From: Oscheius sp. JU75
Taxonomy: Eukaryota > Nematoda > Chromadorea > Rhabditida > Rhabditidae
Assembly (NCBI GenBank): GCA_037178855.1
Contig: JASJZC010000007.1
Span: forward strand, 3,286,001 to 3,350,000
Direction: 5' to 3'
DNA length: 64,000 nt
Of the stretch, positions 47,186 to 58,937 are shown piece by piece. Position numbers and translations under genes: made by a program. The notes under the pieces were generated by a model that worked only from the letters and a program-made list of their open reading frames with translations, made no database searches and was not told where the DNA came from. Position 1 is the stretch's first letter. Each line of letters starts with the position of its first letter.

Positions 47186-48793
47186 TTATGTAGCAGGAGG
47201 AGGTGGCGGAACTTTGATGAAAGCTCGATTTAAGCTCTTCGTTTGCCTGGAGATGAGAGCTAGCAGGAGAAGCTCAAAGCTACCGGCTGAAACGTCCATT
47301 TTAGTAAAACAAACTAGAGCAACCTTGTGATCTCCAATGCAAACGCTTTGACCAATACATCCATATTCCGGATTTTGGGATGAAGCTAATTGAAAAGCGC
47401 CCTGATTCATCAGAATACGATCGCACCAGGCAGGAGCCCGAGTGTTCATCAGACATTCATGGGTATCGGGATCTTCCGACCAGGGATATCTGGGAAGTAC
47501 TCGTATTTGAGGACAAGGCCGAGAACTCACGTCGGAGGGAAGTTGACAGGAAACTCTCTGAGAGCATCCTTGAACGAATCAACCTCCTGGTCATCCGGGC
47601 GGTAATCTCTCCACGAGGTCAAGAGTTGAGGGTGGTCGATGTAGTGGAACTTTTTCTTCTCTATTCGTAAAATGCATCTGAATAGCAAGCATACATACTG
47701 GCTCCCGTTCTCAAACCCGTTGTCAACTTCATGAACTCTACTTGGGTCACGGAATTCGATAGCCGACATGCTTCTTTTGATCGGATCTGGATGAAGGGAA
47801 TTGGCTTCTAGACCATTGCTCATGGATCCGTGATGAGGAAGATTAATGTCGTCTTCGAAGTTGTGTCGAACCGATTTCAGTGTTATTCTCTGAAAAAATT
47901 ATACGCATGAACAGTCGTATCTGGCCCAATACCTCCAACAAAGAAGGCAGATGAAGTCTGAAATTGAAATCGCCGAAAATGAAGACGTAGGGAACAATTC
48001 CGTTTTCGCCTCTTTTCAACTCCTCTATAACATAGTTGAGAGCTCGCTTTCTATCCTCGCTATAAATCATTGGGTCCTAAAAAATAGTTTGTTACATAAA
48101 GCGAGACGAAATCTACATCTTGAACTACAGCAATGTTGGATTCGTCGTGAAAAAGATGGACATTGACGAAGTCGAAAAGCCTGTAACATTACAGATTACA
48201 TGAGCAACTCATTGAGTACTTACTTTTTGTTGATTCTCCATTTGGTGTGCAAGTATCCCTTCCTACCCCAACGACCGTTTCGGAATGACTTGGGAAACTT
48301 CTGATTGACGACACACGGATGGTTGTTGAGAGCCTTAGCCACAATTTCGAGTCCATCTTTGACTGGATAGAATGTTTTGTCCTCAAAGTTGTATTGTTCA
48401 ACGGTCACCATCTTTTTAACCAAAATCAGCTGACCCAGAGCCTGAAAAACAACTTGAAGTCACAAAATTTGTTTAGCCTACAGTGAATTTGTCGAATTGG
48501 GACCATTCGAGATCAACAAAGACTTTCTGCTTTTCATATTCAGGCAAGTGATCAATAAGTTTCTTGAACAGAGGCTCAACCTGTCCCGCACAATGTTCAA
48601 AGCTGAAAACTGCAAATTGATAAAAAGAGGAAGTGAATCACTCTTTGCCACCAGTTTCCTGTGTGTTGATGACAACAATGTCTGCAGCAGCCGCATGAAT
48701 TTTCTTCATAATGGTCTTGATCCAAGCATCATGAAGTTTTTCATCGCATTCGAAAAGGGAGCCAACATTTGAAGTAATGAGTGTGACCCGCAT
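47186..48793 (-). CDS. ipp-5: type I inositol polyphosphate 5-phosphatase
   Basis: The ATG at 48793 lies just after a GGTTTTCAG acceptor and opens MRVTLITSNVGSLFE. The catalytic core has the N-terminal INTQETGGK (metal Glu), YVFIFGDFNFRL (GDxNxR) and RAPAWCDRIL (PxWCDR), all as in the family. The order and N-terminal start match the short INPP5A/IPP-5 class, which removes the 5-phosphate of IP3 and IP4 and so ends calcium signals. About 400 residues. The C-terminus ends VPPPPPAT and has no CaaX box, unlike vertebrate INPP5A, so membrane anchoring by prenylation is not expected. Convergent with the sHSP gene (215 bp between stops). Confidence 0.87.
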
Positions 48794-51700
48794 AGGGCTC
48801 TGAAAACCACAAATTATCACGCAAATGGCAACAGTGGCAAAAGTGATAACGAAATCTTAACCAAATTCGGTAGCCAGAGCTACAGACGGTTTAGGGCTCT
48901 TGATAAAAGGATTATAAACTGAGACTTTTGTGATTAAAATGTGCCTGGCGGGTCTGATTCTACAGAGAGGGACTGAATAACCCATTTCAAGGGGCGCCCA
49001 TCAAAAGAACGACAAGAAGTTCACCATATTCGTAGGACAGGAAGGGCTGATTTGTCTGCCTGATTTTACACAATGACCACTCAAGTATCGAGAAACCGGT
49101 TCTGAAGGATACTGTTTGAATAACGTAACATAGATCACGCCAATTCCCTCGCTTTTTGCCCTCAATGTGACCTGTTTCACAAAATTGATTAGTAGACAGT
49201 CTTATCTGGTTCATTCCAACCCTATCAGAAACGGCACCCAACTAGATTGTTGAAGCTGCCGCGGGGGTTATCGACAAATGATGTGCGTTGTAGATTAACA
49301 AATTAGGAGGATTATTGGACCAAAAGTGTGACCAACAAAACGCGAATTGGCGTAAACGGGACAATTGAAACATTTACCAGAATTGTGTTGATAAAAAGGA
49401 ATGGTGATCAATATATAGTAAGACGGAAGAATGCGTAAGAGAAATCCGAGCTATGTGATGAAAAAATATATCTGGATTTCCTGCTGTAATGTCCGCGGCG
49501 ATCTGAAGACACACGATCACGCAACAGAAAGACATGCCGAAAAGGGAAACGGAAATTGTGTGATTCTTGTAAACGGAAAGGACAAGCGTGGCGTTTGCAT
49601 AGCTGAGGCGCAACCTGTCGGCCGCGATTGTCCAACAGGTGCGCAACATTGCCAACAGAAATGTTCTCTTCTGCTATCTGACGTCAAAGTTTCTTAAGCA
49701 TCACGAAAGAAGACAGCGGAACGCTGACGGTTTTTCGGTAGCTACGTCTTTGACAATGGGCAATTGTTTAATAACTGATAGAATAGTGTAACGGAACAGA
49801 GAGAATATAGCTTGGTTGTTTGAGCTGGAAATGAAATCTAAAATACTGACATTTCCGAAAGTTTAAAGTAATGGAATTCAATGAGCACCGAAATTGTTCT
49901 GGCTCGCCCTCAAAGAGCCGTGCGCCTGTGCGTCACAAGCTGATAACAGAGTCATTCAAACAATACAATAAACGTGAAAGTTAAATTTTAATGTTCAAAT
50001 GCCCTTTGTGTAAAAAGCTTTCAGGAAATCAGAGATAGCTAATTAAAAGCACTTCTTAGATGAGGTCGAGCGAACAGCTGTTCGGATAAGTGGGGGCGTT
50101 GGTCCCGTCTTTAGGGTCTTCTATGCTTTTTGAGTTCACTCCATGTGGCAGAAATATATAATAGAATCGACTCTGTTTATAGAATGATGTCAGTAAATTT
50201 GAAGCGAACATGCAAACTTTTCTAATTTACAATTAGGGAAAGGTTTCTCAAAGGGATATGTTTCAGAATGTAAGCTTTCTCTGGCAAAAAAGATAAAATG
50301 TGGAAATACTGGATATTCTGATGTAGTATGCTGTCATTATGCTCTTAGGTCCTTCTGGTGCATGAACCCGGCTCTTCACTATTGATTTTCCGCCAACACT
50401 TGCAAGGAAAATGAATATACGCAACGAATAGGAATACAACGCTTCAAAAGGTTGGAAGAAATGGCGGAAACTTGCGCAATCGAGGTCGATAGACCGTGCG
50501 AAAGCCCTGAGAGGAAATTAAACGGGGACTATCGATGCGAAAATGCTCAAAAAACGAACTAGTAACTACGATACAAATGGAACAAAAACGCACAAAACAA
50601 AGAGAAAAGCGACATAAGTGCGATATTCTCTCTCAAAAGAGCGAAATGATTCATCGAGTCAACGTCAACATTTTTCGATGGAAGCAGAATTTATTAAGTG
50701 CCGCTGAAAAGAGACATCAGAGAGGAGAGCTACCATGTGACAAGATCATATAGACATGTATTTTCGGCCAATTGGCGAATGAAGATTAAAATATGTATCA
50801 TACTGCGATGCACAATTTAATGAAACGTTGATTTCCGACGTAGAACGCCTGTTGTTGAAAACTTTCAAACTTTGGAAAACATACCTGAAGATGCTGAACG
50901 TGAAATACCTTTTCTTATTTCGAAGTTTCGGAGTCCTGTCTGCCCAACTAAACCAGAAATGTTTTGCTGAGACCCAAACTTTAAGGACTGGTAATCAAGC
51001 ATGCGTTCGACACCAATATGACCGCTAGACATAGAACTATTTTAGCTGATTTCTGATGAATGATCATCATGATTCGTTTCATTCCTCGAATATCACCTAA
51101 TAAGAACTTGGAATCATCTTTCCTGCACCGAAAGAGAGTTTATTGAACAGGGGGGATTGTGGGACCACAGCGAACCAATTTGCAAACTATTGGGATCTCT
51201 ATTGAGCGTATGACAAACACTTTCTACTAATCAACGTCCTATTGTAATCTAATTTTGCCTTCGAACAGTGAGAGTTTGGTCACTGTCTCTTCTCTTGCTG
51301 TCTTTCTCCTCTCTATCTTGATCTCATTTCCGGCTCGAAAACAATATCTCACCCTCCAAGCAGCCGACCACATGTTGCATAGAGACATTCGGACAATTAC
51401 TATGAATATGAAAGTGCCTTTCAGTTCATTGGCTACCTATGCTCACTAAAATCGGTTTAAATTGACCATCTCGTAGTACTGCTCTTGGTTGACAGCTAAT
51501 TGAGTGGGTAGCAATTGTGTGAATCAGCACATGCCTTTTTCTCAACCTTCACCCGACCTAGACTACAATAGCTACAGTAACTTTGTGGCTGTATGTACCA
51601 AGCCGTGTCTGGCTTACACGATAGGTAGCTTTGAAAATGTTATTGAGAGAGAAAATACTTATTTCGACTGATTGTTTCTAGATCTTCACAAACTTGCATC

Positions 51701-52121
51701 TTTTCGCGTACCCTACAAAATGATACCTGCAGTAAAAATAGCTTCATGCTTAACTTTGTCACTAAGACATTTATCCAACACCATATGTCCGCCAGTTCCC
51801 GATGTCCGTCTTCCGCTCCTTGTTTCTATTACTCAGCATTCCTGAACGGCCACTCGCGCGCAATCTTTACATTTACTAGCTTCATGACCTTAACTCATTG
51901 AGTATCAAAGAAATCTTCTTTTGGCATTCGTGCCAGCCCAGTGTGCTTGTCTTCAATTGCATAATTGTGGCAGCGGGTGTTCGTCTAATCGGGATATCTT
52001 GGCCCATCTGTCTCGCTCCTCCCATTACTCTCTGCATACTGGCAGACTGCCATTTTGACTCTGTTTCGGTACTCGACCGAGTCTACAATCTCACTGTCTT
52101 GCAACTCCAATGATTCTCAGA
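48794..52121. other. 3.3-kb gene-poor region
   Basis: The longest intergenic stretch outside the array. A minus-strand ORF at 49374-49655 has hydrophobic segments (VSLFGMSFCCVIVCLQ) and an in-phase internal acceptor, but no family or start context. Nothing else is supported. It may hold unrecognised exons or noncoding RNAs. Confidence 0.35.
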
Positions 52122-53866
52122 ATGAACTTTGATGAAAGCGACAAGAGTTTCGTCAATTGGGAGAAGTTCAGCAAAGGTGTCTTGGTCGCATTTACTACCA
52201 CCGTCGTCAGCGGTCTTGTTTTCATCATTGCTACTGTCAATTTGACAACTCCACTACTCAAAGTCACTTTGGGAGGTGAGCTAACTTTCCGTGTTGTTCT
52301 TGTTTTTTTTTTGCTTGATATTGGTAAAAGTCCATGCTTGTAATACAGAATTATCTTTTCAGTGGTCGCTTTGGTGCTGGTCATCATGTCGGGTTTGGGT
52401 TGGAAGATGCTAACCGCTGCTTTTGAGCCCGTCATTCTTCCTCCTCCCAATCACAGTGTTCTTCTCCGGGCCTACACTTACGACACTCGCCACAGTTCCT
52501 TTCAGCCACAACGTGTAGAAGGTATGTCAAACAGCTGTAACTGTTTCGGTCTCTTTGTGGTAGTCAAGCATATGGGGGGATTAATCATGTGAGTAAGCCT
52601 GAGAGAGGCATTCCTGTTCTTGCTACTAATTCTGAAATATGTCTCCCTGTGGGAATGACGCACTCTGCGACATCTGTATGAAATGAATTGCCAGCTACGA
52701 GAATGGTTTCGACGCTCGTAAGACGGGTGTGTCATCAATCGCCATATATTAGATGTTGCAGATGTTTCTAGATTGAAATTAGCATATGACCCAGTTGAGA
52801 AATTTCTTTGCAATGAGACTAAGGACGGTCTTGCTGTTTGGTGGCATCTATTGGAGTACGTCGCAGATTGACCAGATGCGCTACAAAATAAGATGACCTC
52901 CGAGAGTCGCCAGCTGCCGTGACTCAAAGCGACCGCCACTTGGGATGTAAGAGAATAGGTTCACGCCAGGGCATTAAACCACTAAACCATTTATGACGAT
53001 GGCAATTGACTGTAAATGATATTTGAGATATTGAAGATCCGAAACCGTTTACTCCTAAAGATCATTGAAAGTACCAGTTATTCTTGACTGTCTCTCATGG
53101 GGACACGACACCTGCCGTGTTGCGCAAAGGTTTTCTTTGATTACCGCTTCCGACACAAACACGATAATTAGACACACATACAGTGACGTAAGAAGCAACG
53201 ATTTGAGAAATTTTTTGATTTGATTCTCGGGGCCATATGTCGTTAAGTGTGCCTTACGGTAGATTCGTTTCTTTAGAGGCATCATGACCTTGGGCAACGA
53301 CCATTCGTACCATCTGTCAGCACGCCTGGCTCTTCTTCGCCATTATTTGCGGGTTATTTTCAATTATCGCGGTTCCAATTACGAAAATACTATAGGCGCT
53401 ACAGGCAATTAGATTTCTGATTAGCTTAGTCTGCAAGGGATAAATAACGATACAAAATTTCAGCTCCATTCACCATACCGAGACCGATGATCAGCCCGGA
53501 TCCGTATGGACCTCCGTGTCGTCTTGCTCCTCCACCACCGACTTATGACTTTAGTCAAAATGTTGCCAACACGTGTGTAAACTTTACTAACAATAGAATC
53601 TATATTTTTAGCACTGCTCCTCCGCCCTATTCCAACAATGGAATTCTGCGACGATCGGCTAGTAACTCTCCTCCACCTCAGTACAATCACCGCGAGGCCA
53701 TCAACTCTCCGCCGCCTCCTCAAAGGTACCGTACTTTTCTGTCCTTTTTTTGTACCAAAGACAACAGATTACAGTGTTTTATTTCAGATCCCAACGAGTG
53801 GTGATTGACTGTTCCAAAGCTGAGCCAACTCTTTACACGACACCGACCAATGAATCTATTATCTAA
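52122..53866 (+). CDS. two-span membrane protein with PPxY-rich tail
   Basis: Five exons (52122-52275, 52363-52521, 53464-53572, 53612-53725, 53788-53866) total 615 nt, giving 204 residues in one frame. The ATG follows a TTCTCAG acceptor by one base. An acidic N-terminus (MNFDESDKSFVNWEKF) precedes two spans, VAFTTTVVSGLVFIIATV and VALVLVIMSGLGWKMLTAAF. The tail carries PPPY-type motifs (APPPYSNN, SPPPQYNH, and PPPTY), the ligands of WW domains, and ends DCSKAEPTLYTTPTNESII. It could recruit a Nedd4-type ubiquitin ligase or other WW protein at a membrane. Intron 2 is ~940 nt. Same plan as the gene at 25140-26173. AATAAA near 53969. Family not recognised. Confidence 0.78.
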
Positions 53867-54256
53867 TTTCTCTTCTAGCCGGTTGCCATATCTGGTTTTT
53901 GTGCACCTATGATGGACTGTGATAGTCTGACCATTTTCTGCATTATGTCACGGGTTGAATTCTCAATAATAAACTTTTTGAAAGGTTTCATGGTTTGTTG
54001 ACATATCACGCCTAATCTTTCCTGTTAATGTGTAATCCACACGTTACTGGAGTCGATTCCTCTTTGGAAGTTGTCAGATTCTGTTCAACAACGAAGGTCC
54101 TATAATTGCACGCAATTAGATGTGTATCCCCTTGATAATGCAGTGCCTCACGGTGCTGCCTTCGGTTGCCTGGCAGCGATTCTCCCGCCATTCACCCACG
54201 CTCTCTCATTAGACGCTCGACCACCATCACAGTTTGCACTCCGGAGCAAAACTCCT
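53867..54256. other. intergenic or 5' part of the coiled-coil gene
   Basis: A frame open from 54071 runs into the first exon below. The start codon could lie at 54071 or 54116 rather than 54257. Confidence 0.35.
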
Positions 54257-56250
54257 ATGTCTAAGAGGTCCAAATCGGCCGGAAGACAAGGTTCTTTTCT
54301 TTTTTAACATGCATTCCTTTTATAAACACTTCTTATAAACAAACTATGTCGCTTAGGAAGAGGCGTATTACCACCTGTCGCAAAAGAAGCAAGGACAAAA
54401 CAGACGTCTCTACGTGATCTTAGTAAGAGTTATGTGGATCTACCCTCGACATCAGGTGAGAACTTCTATAAAGTTAGCTTTCGGGAAGCCAAGCTACAAA
54501 TCATGACCTGCGCGCAAAGGTTATTAACTCTAATAGTCCACCAAAAAAGAGCTTGTTTGTTATCGACGGCTCCTCAACCGACAATAGGAAATAGATTGTT
54601 TTTTAGCACTACCCAATGGACGACTTATGAGTGCTTACATGAACTCGTCTTCCATGGGACCAAGGAGTGTCTTTTCGAAGAAGAACACGTATGGTCGAAA
54701 TGAGAGCAGTGAAATGCTGAATGATGTTCGAGACCAATTATTTGGTGCGAAGAAAGTGAGGGACAGCAAAATTACACCAAATAACGATCACTTCCAGCAA
54801 ATTGCAGAGCTCAACCAGAAAAATAAGGTCCTCAACACGCAGCTGAATCGAGTCACGAGAGAATCCGAGCGACGGGAAGCTCACCTTCAGAGTATAATGG
54901 TCGGAAGAGTTAGTCTTGTTCATCTACAACTCAACAATTTTATTTACAGTTCCAGCCAGCTGAAATGAACGATACTCATTTGGCTGTCACCTTAACTACT
55001 CTCGAAAAGCAGCGATTTGAAAACGAACAGATTATAAATGCCCAAGCACACAGAATAAGGTGAGTGCTCTCTCGAGGTGTTCCCCAATGAATATTTCAGA
55101 GATCTTGAAAAATTGAAGAATGGCCGAGAAAGTGAGGAATTTCTGAGTGACGATGACGATTATCCAGAAGGGTTCCATTTCGAACAAGAAATTGAAGAAA
55201 TTAGCGCGACAAATGGAAGAGCGTCCAGGTCGACAGTGAAAAGGGTTCCTGAGGATTGGCTGGAGAAGCACAAAAGAAAGCTGGAGTAAGAGTATTATGG
55301 GCCATAGTATAGTTGCAAAGTAGACTGGCAAAAGCCCACGTAGAGCAGAACAAGGAGCTCAAGGCGAAGCTAAAGGAGCTCTCTACGCACTTGGCCGAAA
55401 CCAAAAAGAGACTACATGCTACGGATGCGCCTCCAATTCGTATGCTCTTATTCTATTTTTCCATAAGTAATAATTGAAGCCAAGTCACGAGTGAGCACCG
55501 CCGACGTGAACAGAATTATGTCTAGGATACAGGAGAATGGGTTGCTGAAACAGCAAGTGGATTCAGCAACAAAGGAGCTTCGACAAAAGTTGGATGCAAA
55601 AACAAAAGAGATGGAGCAGCTAGTAAAAAAGTACAACGATTTGAAAGTTAGAATGGATAATGAGAAAGATACGATTCAAAAAAAGATGGAAGAGGTCAAA
55701 CTGGAACACCTGCAATTGGAAGAGGAAAGAAACAAGCTACAGGACGAACACAATTTACGAGAGCTTCAACAAGAGCAGCTTTCGGGAGAAATGACGGATC
55801 TGGAGGATGAAAGAAGACGAATAGCAGAAGAACGAAATGAATGGACTAAGATGAGATCAGCGTATGAGAAGCAACAGACTTCAATGGAGGTGGAGTTGAA
55901 ACAGATGGAAGATGTTATCGAAAATTTGAGGTGAACATGAAGGTAACACTTATGCCGACCTTTTAGAAAAGACAATAGTACTTTGCGAAGAAGGATGTCC
56001 GACCTATTACAAACAACAATATCCGATACAAAAGTACAGCAGAAGGTGCTTGAAATGGAAAACAAATCTCGAGATAGTTCGCCCTCCAGACCTCAAAAGT
56101 TTGTCTTTCTAATAAAGAAAATAGCAACAATTTCAGTATTCCGCGACTTGATATGCGCGACATGAGCGTGGAAAATACCTCTCCCGATCTACCAAGGTTA
56201 GTACTTACCGCACTTTTCACCTAGATTCTCAATCTAGAGATTCCGTTTGA
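54257..56250 (+). CDS. coiled-coil protein
   Basis: Exon 1 (54257-54290, MSKRSKSAGRQ) is joined to 54357-54455, an exon from 54607 to 54899 and further exons to a stop at 56248-56250; the phases of the first joins and the last two were checked. The N-terminal ~90 residues are basic and Ser-rich. The rest is long coiled coil: IAELNQKNKVLNTQLNRVTRE, LAKAHVEQNKELKAKLKEL, then ~150 residues of heptads (KVRMDNEKDTIQKKMEEVKLE) and a Ser/Pro tail (SRDSSPSRPQ, VENTSPDLPRDSV). No motor, kinase or membrane domain. A cytoskeletal or centrosomal scaffold is plausible, but this is inference. The N-terminal start is uncertain. Confidence 0.72.
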
Positions 56251-56627
56251 GTATTATGTATATTGTGGAGCTTGCAGTGTCAACAGTCACACTTCGCAAC
56301 TGCCGCCCACCCCTTCAGCAATAGTAATCAAAGTATAGTTGACCACAACCGAGTATCTTTTTAGTGGGATGCTAGAATTAACTATATAACCCCGGGAGTT
56401 GTTGCTCATATTATTCGTCAGGATGCTATTCTTGCTGCAGTTGAAGAAACAAAAAACAACGTCAAACTGTGATACCATGTCCGACTTTCAAAACGGTTTT
56501 TGTTTTTATGAAAAGTTTTAACTCTGTAGATGTAATCAGTTCTTTAAGTATTAGCTATCACGCGAATAGAACTCTTCAAGTCAAGACAATTTTCTTCAAA
56601 AAAAAAAACATATCCTGCTGAGCAAAC
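56251..56627. other. intergenic between convergent genes
   Basis: 3' flanks of the coiled-coil gene (plus) and the transthyretin-like gene (minus). A poly-A tract sits near 56598-56609. Confidence 0.5.
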
Positions 56628-57114
56628 TTATCCAAGTTTTGCTAGTGGTTTATCGGAAGGGCCGACGATATCAAAGATGTCCTTGTCCAAGTCGACCGTC
56701 ATACGGTAATAGTTTTCCATGTATGGCGCTTTAGGCATTTTTACACGGAGGTCGTGCCAATTCTTAAAGTAACTTGTCAGTAGACATGACAAACTTCTTA
56801 AAAACCTGTTTGCATCCATGATACATGAAGAGGTACGGTTCCAAGTATCCAATCTCGTTTTCTTCACCAACTACTATTGATTCTTTGTTAAATTGAATTG
56901 GTCCATGACTAAGTACATCGTCCTCGTCTATTTCTTGGAACAACCCTGAAATAGTGCTCTATGAAAATATGCAACTACACATTCCGGAATCTTCTTCCAT
57001 CAGAAATACCTGCGTTTCCGTGTTGAACATAGTTGCGCACTTCAAATACAGTTCCAGATGAATTAGTTTAGTATCTACGAGGGGTAAAATTAGAAGAAGC
57101 CAAAGACGCTTCAT
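56628..57114 (-). CDS. divergent transthyretin-like secreted protein
   Basis: Starts MKRLWLLLILPLVDTK, a signal peptide. With a donor at GGAATGT|GTAGTT the frame continues through LFQEIDEDDVLSHGPIQFNKES, EIGYLEPYLFMYHGCKQ, and after a short intron LRVKMPKAPYMENYYRMTVDLDKDIFDIV. The order VFLMEEDSG ... LEPYLFMYHGC ... RVKMPK.Y follows the nematode transthyretin-like (TTL/TTR-52 type, PF01060) fold: D-x-D strand, the 'hC' after a Tyr, and the K-x-P-x-x-Y strand. One of the usual paired cysteines is shifted. About 130 residues, extracellular. It begins 96 bp after the thioesterase stop on the same strand. Confidence 0.65.
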
Positions 57115-57209
57115 TGTTGAAACAGTAGAAGGAAGCATATTTTGTAAGTGACACCATTCATTAAACCATAACATAGTACACGTAGGAAGTCATCACCGTA
57201 AATTTGAAA

Positions 57210-58518
57210 TCAATCATACACAGGATGAGAGCGAGCTCGTGCTAATCCTTCTTGCATTGTTGTCATTATCAGTTTTCCCTCTTTTGTGAACAGACGGCCT
57301 CGGGTAATTGTTCGTGCGTTCCCTAAACAGTAACCAGTTGAACTAATTCCTATCGTCTACCAGCCCAGTCGCTTTTCTGTTCCCAAAGCATCCAATCGTC
57401 CATTGAAAACTTTGTCTGATGGAACCAAAGACAGTGGTCAAGTGAAAACACCTAAGATTTTCATCTATTTTTTAAACAATTTTTTCTCGGTTACCTGATC
57501 TGGGATATATCCCTTGCTAATGTGAGGAAGTAGCGCAGTTTCTACAAGTGAACCATCTGATAGATAAGCAGCAAAGTAGCGTTGAAGAGCAGCATCTTCT
57601 CCTAGAATTTGATGGAAAAAGAGAATTTACTTTAAAAATTACCAATAATTACTTGAGGTTTCACCCACAAGGTGAAATCGGCATCTTGTAAGGGCTTCTC
57701 CGGGTGCATTTCATAGATTTTCTGGTTTATCGGTTTCATCTAAAAACTTGAATGAACAAAATTTGGAGCCCAACCTCGAAAAGACCATGGAAAGTGGGAG
57801 GGAACTGCGCTAACTTGAATCCTAGAAAGGTTTTTGCCGAAATCGAAAGCTTCTTGTCTTGATCCAATCTGAAAGCAAGATAATAAGGAAAAACAAACTC
57901 TTACGCTTCGTACATCAACTGTCTGGCTGATTTCAGTTCGTCTGGCTTAGCATCAGGAATCGTTAATGATGGTGCATGGACAATAGAATCCTTTTCGTCT
58001 ATCTGGATGCAACTTGCTCTTAATTTTGCTCAAAACTGACGTGGAACGAGATATCCATTGAAAAGAGAAGTTCGTTGTTCTGTTTTGCCTTGACATGGCG
58101 AGTAGCAAAGCTTTTTCCTTCTCGCACGATCTCCACCTCGAAATCGACAGGCTGTTCAACACTTCCTGGAAATACGGTCAAATGATAAAAATGGCAGATA
58201 TCAAACCTGCTTTTATGAAGTAACTGTGGAAAGAATGAGGATCTTTAGCTTGAGAAACAGTTTGACAGGCTGCTTTCAATGATAGTGCCACAACGTGTCC
58301 ACCATAGATATACGGCAAAGATTCTCTTCCTTTCAGCAAATGCTCTGCCCTACATAATGTTTTAATGAAACAGCCGCAAATGCCTACCTAAACGTTTGGT
58401 CTTTAATCTGCTCCATTTTAAGGAATGTTGATCGTAGTTTTTGAGGGAGATCCTTGTCATATTCATGAATGTCAAACAGCCGCCTTGCAGAACGGCGAAG
58501 GGCTGTTAAGTTGAGCAT
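57210..58518 (-). CDS. acyl-CoA thioesterase, ACOT8/TesB type
   Basis: Double hot-dog thioesterase. The first half has YIYGGHVVALSLKAACQTV, HSFHSYFIKAGS and VEIVREGKSFATRHVKAKQ. The second has AYLSDGSLVETALLPHIS (catalytic Asp in SDG), DDWMLWEQKSDWAGNARTITRGRLF and MQEGLAR (catalytic Gln in QEG). About 310 residues, as in ACOT8, which hydrolyses fatty acyl-CoAs in peroxisomes and links to beta-oxidation. The C-terminus ends HPVYD and not SKL, so no PTS1 is visible. The enzyme may be cytosolic, mitochondrial or imported another way. The start MLNLTALRRSARRLF could act as a weak mitochondrial presequence. An exon at 58667-58775 is in phase upstream. Confidence 0.85.
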
Positions 58519-58666
58519 AATCTGTAAATTTCTGTGTTTCTCATCATACACAAAGGATCAATAACAAGCTTGCGAACCAAATCTGCCAAGCAAATAGGTA
58601 GGTGAAGATTAAAACTGCTTTATTTTTTTAAAAAAATGTTAAAAATTGTTTATTCGATATTTCACC

Positions 58667-58790
58667 TGACCGATCACATCCGGAGTGTCTTGGGGAGTCC
58701 TTAGAGTGGAGACAAGCAGGCTACGGGGTCCGCTGTAGGCTGGCGAGATGTGCCAGGGTAGACCACCTTCATGTACTACCACCCGGGATT
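58667..58790 (-). CDS. unassigned coding exon between two genes
   Basis: The minus strand reads KSRVVVHEGGLPWHISPAYS, then GPRSLLVSTLRTPQDTPDVIGQ, with a GTGAAAT donor at the end and a GCAAG acceptor upstream. It is in phase 0 with IMLNLTALRR of the thioesterase, so it could be a 5' extension of that gene. If not spliced, it stops shortly after and is followed by AATAAA, so it could equally be the last exon of an alternative C2CD5 transcript. The residue composition is clearly coding. Confidence 0.5.
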
Positions 58791-58937
58791 TAACTTGCGG
58801 TCACTTTTTTTCCTATCCTCTTGACTTACACTTCACTTAAAACGGCTTATTCAGACGAAAATCTTTGGTTACTAGTTTTTATACCAAAGGCTGGGGTGGA
58901 ATTAAAATTTGTTCTGGAGATCGGAAGGCCTGAGTGA

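Noticed and set aside
49374-49655. Minus-strand hydrophobic ORF as a membrane receptor
   Set aside because: Only one exon-sized piece, no start context or further spans; not enough to support a gene.
58667-58790. Possible structured RNA (U1 snRNA or SRP RNA), because of ACTCCGGATGTG and a GGAG-like loop
   Set aside because: The minus strand is a clean open frame with protein-like composition and splice borders. The RNA motifs are in the wrong order and no full secondary structure could be drawn.
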